A stretch of DNA of 8,356 nucleotides. Origin: an uncultured Bacillota bacterium. Lineage in GTDB: Bacteria; Bacillota; Clostridia; Peptostreptococcales; Anaerovoracaceae. Within the stretch, counting starts at the first letter, position 1. Each line of letters opens with the position of its first letter. The stretch lies in NCBI GenBank assembly GCA_946408315.1, contig CAMJRV010000086.1, positions 1 to 8,356 on the forward strand, in the 5' to 3' direction. Under the pieces are notes generated by a model that saw only the letters and a program-made list of their open reading frames with translations, was not told where the DNA came from and made no database searches. Both the position numbers and the translations under genes were made by a program. Positions 1 through 6,188 of the stretch are shown one piece after another.

Positions 1-712
1 GAATACCGCTGTCGACAGAGAAAAAATCGTTTCCGGCATATTGAACGGCTACGGAAGCGTTTCCACCACCGGCCTGGAAAAAATGCCCTGGCTGAATGAA
101 GCTGCGGTTCTTGCTCCATCCGAATACGGCAATTTGGACGCCGCAAAAAAGATACTGGCCGACGGAGGCTGGACGGATACTGATCATGACGGCATCGTTG
201 AAAAGGACGGGCGCAAGGCCGAGTTTAAGCTGCTCTATACCGACGGGGTCTACCGGCAGGAAATGGCCCTTGAATTTGTAAATGTCGCCAATGAAATCGG
301 AATCAAAGTGAATCTGGAAAAGTCGACCTGGGATACGATTTTGCCCGAAATCCACAAGGAAGCCGTCTTCTACGGATTCGGCTCCGGAGATCCTTCGGAA
401 CTCTACAACTTATATTACGGCGGCTCTGCAGGCGGACCTGTTCCGTGGGATAATTCCGGCGCATATAACAATCCTGCGGCAAACGAAGCGATCGACAATG
501 CGCTGAACGCTACGGACGAGGCGGAAGCTCTCGTCTACTGGAAGGAATTGCAGAACTATGCTTCCGCAAAGGGCGACGCTCCCTACTGCTGGCTGGCAAA
601 TGCGAATCACGTCTACCTGACGGCGGAAGGCTTCAGCTTTGGAACGCCGGTTGTTCAGCCCCACGGCGGAAGGATATTTGACAACGTTGCGGAGTGGTCC
701 TGGACCAGATAA
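1..712 (+). CDS. ABC transporter substrate-binding protein, family 5 (peptide/nickel type), C-terminal part
   Basis: This is the extracytoplasmic solute receptor of the importer encoded downstream. The reading frame is open from base 2 (N-T-A-V-D-R-E-K-I-V), so the start, signal peptide and N-terminal lobe lie outside the window. About 236 residues are visible. Family 5 hallmarks (SBP_bac_5) are the A-V-D-R-E-K-I helix near the left edge, an AAKKILADGGW segment, an acidic loop D-T-D-H-D-G-I-V-E-K-D-G, and the late GSGDPSELYNLY and YNNPAANEAIDNAL segments that contribute to the ligand pocket in this family. The frame ends in W-S-W-T-R before TAA, the usual place for this family to stop. The next gene starts 31 nt later, so they are surely co-transcribed. 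Family members bind di/oligopeptides, nickel chelates or opines, and the visible part does not decide between them. The TTG at 41 is an internal codon, not a start. Confidence 0.93.
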   Translation, partial: NTAVDREKIVSGILNGYGSVSTTGLEKMPWLNEAAVLAPSEYGNLDAAKKILADGGWTDTDHDGIVEKDGRKAEFKLLYTDGVYRQEMALEFVNVANEIGIKVNLEKSTWDTILPEIHKEAVFYGFGSGDPSELYNLYYGGSAGGPVPWDNSGAYNNPAANEAIDNALNATDEAEALVYWKELQNYASAKGDAPYCWLANANHVYLTAEGFSFGTPVVQPHGGRIFDNVAEWSWTR

Positions 713-743
713 ATCCTGAGCCATATTGGAAACTGGAGTGAAA

Positions 744-1730
744 ATGAAAAAAAGCACAAGGAAATTTCTCTTTCAGAGATTCTTTAAGTTAATTACACTG
801 CTCATCGCGCTGTGCGTCGTCACCTTTATCTTGATGGAATTATCGCCCATCGATCCAGTCACAGCCTACGTCGGCGCGAGCACAAAGGTGGGGGCCGAAC
901 AGCGGGCCCTGATTGCGGAGCATTGGGGCTTGAACAGGCCGCCTGTGGAACGGTTCATGGCCTGGTTCACCTCGATCCTTCAGGGGGATTGGGGAACGTC
1001 TATGATCTACCGGCGTCCGGTGCTTGAGGTAATCGGACAGAAATTTCTGTCCTCCCTCGCCCTGATGGGGATCGCCTGGATCCTGTCCGGAATCATCGGG
1101 TTTATCCTGGGCATCGTCGCGGGGATCAAGGAAGGCAAGCTTGCGGACAAGCTCATCTCCGCCTACTGTCACATCCTGATCTCAACGCCGACTTTTTGGC
1201 TTGGGATTTTGTTCATCATGGTATTCGCCGTACAGCTTGGCTGGTTTCCGGTTGCCATGAGCACCCCTATCGGTGTTCTGGCCGAAGACGTGAGCCTTCT
1301 CGACAGGCTCTCCCACCTCGTTCTCCCCGCTCTGACACTGAGCGTGCTGGGAATCGCCAACATCTGTCTCCATACGCGGGAAAAGACGGCGGACGTCATG
1401 AGGACCGATTACGTCCTCTTTGCAAAGGCCCGGGGAGAAAGTTCCCGGAGCATCGTCTTCAACCATGTGATAAAGAACGTCTCTCTGCCGGCAGTCACGC
1501 TTCAGTTTCTTTCCTTCAGCGAACTGTTCGGGGGCGCCATCTTCGTAGAACAGGTCTTCTCCTATCCGGGCTTGGGCCACGCGGTTGTCCAATCCGGCTT
1601 AAGAGGCGATCTTCCCCTGCTGATGGGTATTGCCATTATCAGCCTCATCTTCGTCTACACGGGCAATCTGACCGCCGATATCCTGTATCGGGTGATCGAT
1701 CCGCGAATCAGAGAGGAGGTAAAAGCATGA
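744..1730 (+). CDS. ABC transporter permease 1 (DppB/OppB/NikB type)
   Basis: Inner-membrane channel subunit of the importer, 328 residues, the normal length for DppB/NikB proteins. It begins with a basic N-terminus and a membrane segment at about residues 15-33. More hydrophobic segments lie near 100-128, 145-175, 200-220, 260-280 and 300-318. The cytoplasmic EAA-type loop that contacts an ATPase is clear at about 218-250 (DYVLFAKARG followed by HVIKN and P). The C-terminus has the family-typical YPGLGHAVVQSGLRGD stretch and ends near V-I-D-P-R-I. I chose ATG 744 because GGAG at 735-738 sits 5 nt before it. The in-frame TTG at 726 and GTG at 738 are further upstream, and GTG 738 overlaps that ribosome binding site. 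The stop codon overlaps the next start (ATGA), which implies translational coupling to the second permease. The two form a heterodimer in characterised relatives. Substrate unknown. Confidence 0.94.
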   Translation: MKKSTRKFLFQRFFKLITLLIALCVVTFILMELSPIDPVTAYVGASTKVGAEQRALIAEHWGLNRPPVERFMAWFTSILQGDWGTSMIYRRPVLEVIGQKFLSSLALMGIAWILSGIIGFILGIVAGIKEGKLADKLISAYCHILISTPTFWLGILFIMVFAVQLGWFPVAMSTPIGVLAEDVSLLDRLSHLVLPALTLSVLGIANICLHTREKTADVMRTDYVLFAKARGESSRSIVFNHVIKNVSLPAVTLQFLSFSELFGGAIFVEQVFSYPGLGHAVVQSGLRGDLPLLMGIAIISLIFVYTGNLTADILYRVIDPRIREEVKA

Positions 1731-2545
1731 TTGGAATCCGGGAAAAGACAATCCTGTCCATCAGCGTTTTTTCTTTTTTCTTTGCTGCCATATTGATTGC
1801 CGGCAGCCTGATCAAGGAAGACTCGTTATACGTTGAGCTTTCCAATATCTTTGCACCTCCTGGAGGCGGACACATCTTCGGAACGGATTGGGTCGGCCGC
1901 GATATGCTGGTCAGGACCGTGAAGGGACTTTCCCTGAGCATGAAGATCGGACTGCTGTGCTCCGTTGCAAGCAGCCTGATCGCTATGGTCTTAGGCGTGG
2001 CAGCGCCCCTTCTCGGAGGAAAGGTCGATATTTTCATATCCTGGCTGATCGATTTCGTGCTGTCCATCCCTCATACCCTTGCTATTATTCTGATCTCCAT
2101 CGCCTGCGGAGGCGGCTTGCAAGGAATTGTAATCGGAGTCACGGCAACCCACTGGACATCGCTGACGAGGGTAATCCGGGCCGAGGTGATGCAGATCAGG
2201 GAGGCCGAATATACGAAACTCTCCCGCCGCTTTGGCAAAGGAAATCTTTTCATCGCGAAGGAACACGTTCTGCCCCATATCATTCCCCAGCTCGTAATCG
2301 GCACCGTTCTGATCTTTCCCCACGCGATTCTCCACGAAGCGTCCGTCACCTTCCTGGGCTTCGGACTGCCCGCACATGAACCTGCAATCGGCGTGATCCT
2401 TTCCGAGTCGATGAAATATCTGACGAGCGGAAAATGGTGGCTTGCCTTTTTCCCCGGAATCAGCCTGATCGCGGTTTCCATGATGGTGAATTCCATTGGA
2501 AAGAATATAGAAAGACTGATCGATCCGAAGACTGCATATCGTTAA
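1727..2545 (+). CDS. ABC transporter permease 2 (DppC/OppC/NikC type)
   Basis: Second channel subunit, 272 residues, typical for the DppC/NikC class. One N-terminal membrane segment (about 8-28) is followed by the family signature FGTDWVGRDM at 51-60. Hydrophobic segments then lie near 73-96, 103-126, 130-140, 190-205 and 238-258. The ATPase-contacting EAA-like loop is at about 158-187 (IREAEYTKLSRRFG, then HVLPHIIP). The common AEAALSFLGLG stretch of this class appears here as LHEASVTFLGFGLPAHEP (about 202-219), with an extra histidine in each half. The start is ATG 1727, with an excellent AGGAGG at 1714-1719 and 7-nt spacing, overlapping the preceding stop by 4 nt. An open frame continues upstream to 1196, but that part only shadows permease 1. 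The stop lies 5 nt before a large stem-loop, and the ATPase genes follow that structure. Confidence 0.94.
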   Translation: MIGIREKTILSISVFSFFFAAILIAGSLIKEDSLYVELSNIFAPPGGGHIFGTDWVGRDMLVRTVKGLSLSMKIGLLCSVASSLIAMVLGVAAPLLGGKVDIFISWLIDFVLSIPHTLAIILISIACGGGLQGIVIGVTATHWTSLTRVIRAEVMQIREAEYTKLSRRFGKGNLFIAKEHVLPHIIPQLVIGTVLIFPHAILHEASVTFLGFGLPAHEPAIGVILSESMKYLTSGKWWLAFFPGISLIAVSMMVNSIGKNIERLIDPKTAYR

Positions 2546-2549
2546 AACA

Positions 2550-2654
2550 GACGTGTTCGCAGCGTGTCCCTCCAGAAACTCCCCTTTTTATATGCTGGCG
2601 CATAAAAAGGGTAAGAAGGTTCAGGTTTCTTCCGGGACACGCTGCGAACACGTC
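2550..2654. repeat. Large inverted repeat / stem-loop between permease and ATPase genes
   Basis: Bases 2550-2570 are the perfect reverse complement of 2634-2654 (21 of 21). After a symmetrical 3x3 internal loop (TCC at 2571-2573 and TCC at 2631-2633), AGAAAC at 2574-2579 pairs with GTTTCT at 2625-2630. After an asymmetric bulge, CCCTTTTTAT at 2582-2591 pairs with ATAAAAAGGG at 2602-2611 around a 10-nt loop. The structure fills most of the 160-nt gap between the genes. No U-run follows the outer stem on the plus strand, so it is not a standard intrinsic terminator. It could be a dispersed palindromic or MITE-like element, an RNase III or 3'-end-protecting structure that sets permease/ATPase ratios, or a structure that reduces read-through. 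I see no target-site duplication at its edges. The structure is certain; its function is not. Confidence 0.9.
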
Positions 2655-2705
2655 ACTCAACAGAAATTTGTCCTGCAAAAATGCAATTTTAAGAGGAAAC
2701 TATCT

Positions 2706-3707
2706 ATGAAACAGATTTTAACTGTTCAAAATTTGGGGATTTCCTTTTCCCAATATATGAAAGGGCTGAGGCGAAGGTCGCTGAAGGTGATCTCCAATTT
2801 GGACATTGAGCTCCATGAGGGCGAGATACTGGCTATCGTAGGGGCAAGCGGATCGGGAAAGAGTCTGCTCGCCGGCGCGATCCTGGGGATTCTTCCGGAG
2901 AACGCCGCCCTGGAGGGAGAAATCTATTATGAAGGACAGCTCCTGAGCCAGAAAGACAAGGAAAAAATCAGAGGCAAAGAGATTGCCTTGATTCCACAGT
3001 CGGTAAATTATTTAGACCCTCTTCAGAAGGTTGGGCGGCAGATCGGAATATCCATTCAAAAAAATGGCGGCTTCCGTACCGGCGGTTCCGATGAGTCGAG
3101 GGACAAGACCATTGAACACGATCTTCCGAAGGACAAAGTCATTGAGAATATACTTCAAAAATATGGACTTGATAAGGCGGTGGCAGATTACTATCCGTTT
3201 CAACTGTCCGGCGGAATGGCAAGAAAGGTGCTGCTCGCGACGGCTTTGACATCCGGTGCGAAGGTCATCATCGCAGACGAACCGACTCCCGGCCTCGATG
3301 AGCCGTCTCTAAACGAAGTCTTAAAAGATTTCAGGGGGCTGGCGGATGATGGCTGTTCCATCTTGATGATTACCCACGATATTGAGGCGGCTTTGAAAAT
3401 TGCCGACAAGGTCGCGGTCTTCTATGCCGGAACGACTCTTGAAGTCGCAAACACCCGGGACTTTGACGGCGGTGACAGCAGCAGCGGCGATGGGCTTCTG
3501 CGGCATCCCTACTCCAAGGCGTTGAACAACGCCCGCCCAAACGTAGGATTTCTGCCGTCGGAAGGCTCCCAGCCCTTTCCGGACAATCTCCCGAAGGGCT
3601 GCCCCTTTTCCGACCGGTGTGTCATGAGAACTGAAGAATGCGAGAAGGAGCTCCCCGCATTCAGAGAGATCAGGGGCGGAAAGGTAAGGTGTATTCATGC
3701 GACTTAA
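2706..3707 (+). CDS. ABC transporter ATP-binding protein 1 (DppD/OppD/NikD type) with C-terminal cysteine domain
   Basis: First ATPase of the importer, 333 residues. The nucleotide-binding parts are complete: Walker A GASGSGKS at 46-53, Q-loop Gln98, signature LSGGM at 167-171, Walker B VIIADE at 187-192 with catalytic Glu192, D-loop G-L-D-E-P-S, and the switch His224. The C-terminal oligopeptide-transporter domain starts around LRHPYSKAL (264-272) and holds four cysteines at 299, 305, 312 and 329. In some dipeptide-transporter ATPases a similarly placed set binds a [4Fe-4S] cluster, so one is possible here. A hydrophilic stretch at about 118-145 is longer than usual between the Q-loop and the signature motif. 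I start at ATG 2706 because AGAGGA at 2692-2697 precedes it and the ABC domain begins right there. The frame stays open back to 2553, but that part is only the stem-loop. The gene overlaps the next ATPase gene by 11 nt. Confidence 0.94.
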   Translation: MKQILTVQNLGISFSQYMKGLRRRSLKVISNLDIELHEGEILAIVGASGSGKSLLAGAILGILPENAALEGEIYYEGQLLSQKDKEKIRGKEIALIPQSVNYLDPLQKVGRQIGISIQKNGGFRTGGSDESRDKTIEHDLPKDKVIENILQKYGLDKAVADYYPFQLSGGMARKVLLATALTSGAKVIIADEPTPGLDEPSLNEVLKDFRGLADDGCSILMITHDIEAALKIADKVAVFYAGTTLEVANTRDFDGGDSSSGDGLLRHPYSKALNNARPNVGFLPSEGSQPFPDNLPKGCPFSDRCVMRTEECEKELPAFREIRGGKVRCIHAT

Positions 3708-4305
3708 TGCGGAAAATATCAGTTTCCGATATGGGGAAGAACGATATATTCTGAAGGACGTCAACTTTAGCGTTGGGAGCGGAGAAGTGGTTGGACTGAC
3801 GGCCCCAAGCGGTTTTGGAAAGACGACGCTGGGCAAGATCCTTGCCGGCTATCAAAGGCCGGAAAGCGGCCGGGTAACCATCGACGGCGCAGAGATAAAG
3901 AGCAAAGGCTACCATCCGGTACAACTGATCTTTCAGCATCCGGAAAAGGCGGTCAATCCCAAATGGAAGATGAGAAAGGTGCTGGCGGAAACCGAAATGC
4001 CCTCCCGTGAACTGCTGGAAGCCATGGGAATCCAGAACGGCTGGCTGGACCGCTGGCCGAGCGAACTGTCGGGTGGAGAGCTTCAGAGATTCTGCGTTAC
4101 CAGAGCCTTATCCGAGAAGACAAAATTTCTCATCGCCGATGAAATGACGACGATGCTTGACGCAATCACCCAGGCGCAGATCTGGAATACGGTCCTCGGC
4201 TACGCCAGGCTTCACAAGATCGGCGTCGTGGTGATCAGCCACGATCAGCCTCTGCTGGAGCGCATCTGCGACAGGATCGTCAATCTGACAGCATGTTCCG
4301 GCTAG
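3697..4305 (+). CDS. ABC transporter ATP-binding protein 2 (OppF/NikE type, short form)
   Basis: Second ATPase of the importer, 202 residues, consisting of a bare ABC domain. Walker A is APSGFGKT at 36-43, the Q-loop Gln is at 80, the signature LSGGE at 124-128, Walker B FLIADE at 144-149 with Glu149, and the switch His at 182. The segment after Walker B reads M-T-T-M-L-D, where many ABC proteins have P-x-S-x-L-D; the D-loop Asp is kept. All catalytic positions look intact, so both composite ATP sites are probably functional. Unlike its partner and typical OppF proteins, it stops just after the last strand and has no C-terminal oligopeptide/cysteine domain. ATG 3697 overlaps the upstream gene by 11 nt and has a purine-rich AAGGTAAGGT at 3681-3690. 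It is the last gene of the operon, and its stop lies 13 nt from the stop of the convergent epimerase gene. NikE and OppF are the nearest named types, but the substrate is not known. Confidence 0.93.
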   Translation: MRLNAENISFRYGEERYILKDVNFSVGSGEVVGLTAPSGFGKTTLGKILAGYQRPESGRVTIDGAEIKSKGYHPVQLIFQHPEKAVNPKWKMRKVLAETEMPSRELLEAMGIQNGWLDRWPSELSGGELQRFCVTRALSEKTKFLIADEMTTMLDAITQAQIWNTVLGYARLHKIGVVVISHDQPLLERICDRIVNLTACSG

Positions 4306-4318
4306 ACTTCAATTAAAA

Positions 4319-5350
4319 TCATACAAAGAAAAGCCGATATATGGTCGTATGCCGGTAGATCTGCCCCGGCAGAAAAACAGGCTTCAGGAAAGTCTTCTGA
4401 TTTACCGCGTCGGGGTAGTATTGGGTCTCCAGGCAGAAACCGCAGCGCCGTCCATAAACTGCGCCGCCTTTGCCGGCATTTTTTTCGTTCAGTGAATTGC
4501 CGGAATAAAACTGGATCCCGGGCATAGTCGTATAAACTTGTAATCCGATGCCTGTTTTTTCATCAAAGGCTTCCGCTGCCAGCCTGAGCCCTTCGGCGTC
4601 GTCCAGATTCCAGTTGTGATCATACCCGCCACCGTATTTCAGCTGGATGTCGTCTCCGTCGATGCGCTCTCCGATTCTGTGAAATTCTCTGAAATCAAAG
4701 GGCGTGCCAACAACCGGCACAATTTTTCCCGTGGGTACATTTTCAACGTCGGTTTCCAGGTAATGATCCGAACAGATCCTGACGTTATGGTTTTCGATGG
4801 AACCGGCGTTATGGCCGGACAGGTTGAAATAGGTGTGGTTCGTCAGGTTGATGACCGAAGTCCGGTCTGCCCCGGCTTCATAGTCGATCTTCAGGCAGCC
4901 TCCCTCATCCAGAGAATAGGCTACCTTTGCCGTAAGGTTGCCCGGATATCCCTCTTCTCCGTCTTTGCTGAGATAAGAGAATCTGACCTGGCAGGCCGTC
5001 TCATCAACGGATTCCACATCCCAGAGCACCTTGTCAAAGCCTTTGAAGCCACCATGAAGATGGTTGTCGCCGAGATTTCTCCCCACTTGGTACTCTTTCC
5101 CATCGATGGTAAAGCGGCCCCCTTTGATGCGGTTTGCACATCGCCCGACAATGACGCCGAGATAGGAGGACTGGCTGAGATAAGCATCCGGATGATCAAA
5201 TCCCAATGCCACATCAAGCCCCTTGTATTCAATCCCCGTCACCGCGCAGCCCAAGTTGGTGACTCTGACCTTCATCCCCTTCGAGTTTTCCAGGGTATAA
5301 AGAAATATGTCCTTTCCGCCAAGCTCTCCCCATTTTTCACATTTGATCAT
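4319..5350 (-). CDS. galM: Aldose 1-epimerase (galactose mutarotase)
   Basis: Cytoplasmic enzyme that interconverts the alpha and beta anomers of galactose, glucose and related sugars, feeding the Leloir or other sugar pathways. The 343 residues match the usual length of about 340. Active-site motifs appear in order: GRCANRI (69-75) with substrate-binding Arg, NHLHGG with His99, LTNHTYFNLSG with His172 (general acid in GalM), GGYDHNW with Asp244, and F-C-L-E-T-Q with Glu308 (the general base). By comparison with characterised lactococcal and human GalM the whole catalytic set is present. The start is ATG 5350 (minus strand), with AGGAGG at 5362-5357 and 6-nt spacing. It is transcribed alone from the promoter at 5437-5465 and faces the ABC operon tail to tail. 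No other galactose genes are visible, so its exact sugar and pathway are open. Confidence 0.95.
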   Translation of the reverse strand: MIKCEKWGELGGKDIFLYTLENSKGMKVRVTNLGCAVTGIEYKGLDVALGFDHPDAYLSQSSYLGVIVGRCANRIKGGRFTIDGKEYQVGRNLGDNHLHGGFKGFDKVLWDVESVDETACQVRFSYLSKDGEEGYPGNLTAKVAYSLDEGGCLKIDYEAGADRTSVINLTNHTYFNLSGHNAGSIENHNVRICSDHYLETDVENVPTGKIVPVVGTPFDFREFHRIGERIDGDDIQLKYGGGYDHNWNLDDAEGLRLAAEAFDEKTGIGLQVYTTMPGIQFYSGNSLNEKNAGKGGAVYGRRCGFCLETQYYPDAVNQKTFLKPVFLPGQIYRHTTIYRLFFV

Positions 5351-5356
5351 ATGGCG

Positions 5357-5379
5357 CCTCCTAAAAAACCGTTAAACGG
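5357..5379 (-). promoter_or_regulatory. Ribosome binding site behind a small hairpin and U-run in the epimerase leader
   Basis: On the minus strand the palindrome CCGTTTAACGG (5379-5369) is followed directly by six T (5368-5363) and then AGGAGG (5362-5357), 6 nt before ATG 5350. The ribosome binding site fixes the start. The hairpin has only about 4 bp around a 3-nt loop, so it is at best a weak pause or attenuator. It could instead be a DNA-level operator. Confidence 0.45.
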
Positions 5380-5436
5380 CTTTGCTGAAATCCTCCACAA
5401 AGTGCAGCGCAGTTCCCGCTTCCTTGCGATTCTTAC

Positions 5437-5465
5437 ATTATACTTTTGGTGCTCAATAAGCACAA
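5437..5465 (-). promoter_or_regulatory. Sigma-A-type promoter for the epimerase gene
   Basis: Read on the minus strand, a perfect TATAAT -10 box occupies 5442-5437. It is preceded by exactly 17 bp and a partial -35 box TTGTGC at 5465-5460. Transcription would start near 5430, giving a leader of about 80 nt before ATG 5350. The box is in the only gap between the upstream operon (stop at 5484) and the epimerase gene, which supports independent expression. The weak -35 box suggests help from an activator or low basal activity. Confidence 0.65.
5449..5463. promoter_or_regulatory. Dyad-symmetric operator candidate in the epimerase promoter
   Basis: GTGCT at 5449-5453 and AGCAC at 5459-5463 are perfect inverted 5-bp arms around a 5-bp centre. 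The dyad covers most of the spacer and overlaps the -35 box, a position where a bound dimeric repressor would block RNA polymerase. It is not followed by a U-run on the minus strand, so a terminator for the upstream operon is less likely. Short dyads arise by chance, so this is a candidate only. Confidence 0.35.
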
Positions 5466-5483
5466 GGAATAATCTCCCCTCGC

Positions 5484-6188
5484 TTATTTCGTTTTCAGGT
5501 TCTCCAAGATCTCAACCAGGCCGTTGTCCCGGAAAAAAGGATCATCCCCTACACCGTGTCCTTTATTGATATAGATCATGCCGTCTTCCACGCTTACCCC
5601 GATGTGATAGGGAGCCCTGTTCTTCCTGTCATACCAGAGCGATATGGATAACTCCTTCCCACGACCATCCCGTTTCATCCCGGCCAGGATCGCGTCCCTC
5701 TGTTTCTGCTCTTCCTCTTTGGGCAGCCGCTCCAGCTGCCGGACCTTGTCGGCGATCAATTTTTCCGTCGCTTCGTCCAGTTCATAGCGCAGATGGACAT
5801 CCTTTTCCCAATCATCTCCGGTTACCCACATGGATTCCGGCTGAGACTCAAAAGGAATCTTTAGCAGCTGATGACAGTGATAGGCATAGCTTCCCGCAAT
5901 CACAGCGACGGTAAGAAGCCCCCCGGCCAATGCCAGCGCAACGTATTTTCCTTTTACCTTTTTATATATCATTACCCCGATTGCAAGGGCGGTCACGCAC
6001 AGCACTGTTACTCCGTATACACCGTGATTTTCTGGCTGATTGAAATAGCCGACCTTGTCCGGCTGCAGCGGCAGCAGCCAATCGTTGATCGTGCTCCGGT
6101 AGCGCAGTACGATCAAATAGACCAGGAGAAAGGCCAAGATAAAGGCGATGATCCAGTCTTTCTTCGATTTAATCTGCATTTTCCCCAT
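5484..6188 (-). CDS. Membrane protein of unknown function, third gene of the ECF sigma operon
   Basis: I do not recognise this family. With the start used here it has 234 residues. Membrane segments lie at about 11-28, 57-75 and 82-103, joined by an outside loop and a short basic inside turn (K-K-V-K-G-K). A soluble domain of about 130 residues follows, predicted outside the cell, with a charged helical part (135-175) and a probable strand-rich end (ELSISLWY, YHIGVSVEDGMIYINK). This topology matches that of the anti-sigma protein encoded just upstream, minus the zinc finger, so it may be a co-sensor, a modulator or a target of the sigma factor. The start is uncertain: in-frame ATGs occur at 6200, 6188 and 6179. 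The only AGGAG (6206-6202) is 1 nt before ATG 6200, too close to serve it, and 13 nt before 6188. All three overlap the upstream gene, implying translational coupling. The stop at 5484 is secure. Confidence 0.82.
   Translation of the reverse strand: MGKMQIKSKKDWIIAFILAFLLVYLIVLRYRSTINDWLLPLQPDKVGYFNQPENHGVYGVTVLCVTALAIGVMIYKKVKGKYVALALAGGLLTVAVIAGSYAYHCHQLLKIPFESQPESMWVTGDDWEKDVHLRYELDEATEKLIADKVRQLERLPKEEEQKQRDAILAGMKRDGRGKELSISLWYDRKNRAPYHIGVSVEDGMIYINKGHGVGDDPFFRDNGLVEILENLKTK

Noticed and set aside
1196..1726. N-terminal extension of permease 2, giving a 449-residue protein
   Set aside because: This part runs through permease 1 in another frame and its translation is arginine- and serine-rich with no membrane segments. 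ATG 1727 has a strong ribosome binding site and a normal family N-terminus.
2550..2654. Intrinsic terminator ending the permease transcript
   Set aside because: The outer stem is not followed by a U-run on the plus strand (the next bases are ACTCAACAG), and I find no convincing promoter between it and the ATPase gene. Read-through is more likely.
2545..2660. Target-site duplication that would prove a MITE insertion
   Set aside because: The bases just outside the arms (AAAACA on the left, ACTCAA on the right) do not form a convincing direct repeat.
2553..2705. N-terminal extension of ATPase 1, and a short minus-strand frame (2460-2678), both through the stem-loop
   Set aside because: Both read through the inverted repeat, and the repeated arms create the same short peptide (G-T-R-C-E-H-V) in both. 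The ABC domain starts normally at ATG 2706, which has its own ribosome binding site.
5449..5463. Terminator for the sigma operon
   Set aside because: The stem has only 5 bp, and on the minus strand it is followed by CAAAAG rather than a U-run. Its overlap with the epimerase promoter fits an operator better.
4616..5569. A 317-codon open frame on the plus strand opposite the epimerase gene
   Set aside because: It lies almost entirely antisense to a clear galM gene with all catalytic motifs. Its translation shows no family resemblance and it has no convincing ribosome binding site. It is a by-product of codon usage.
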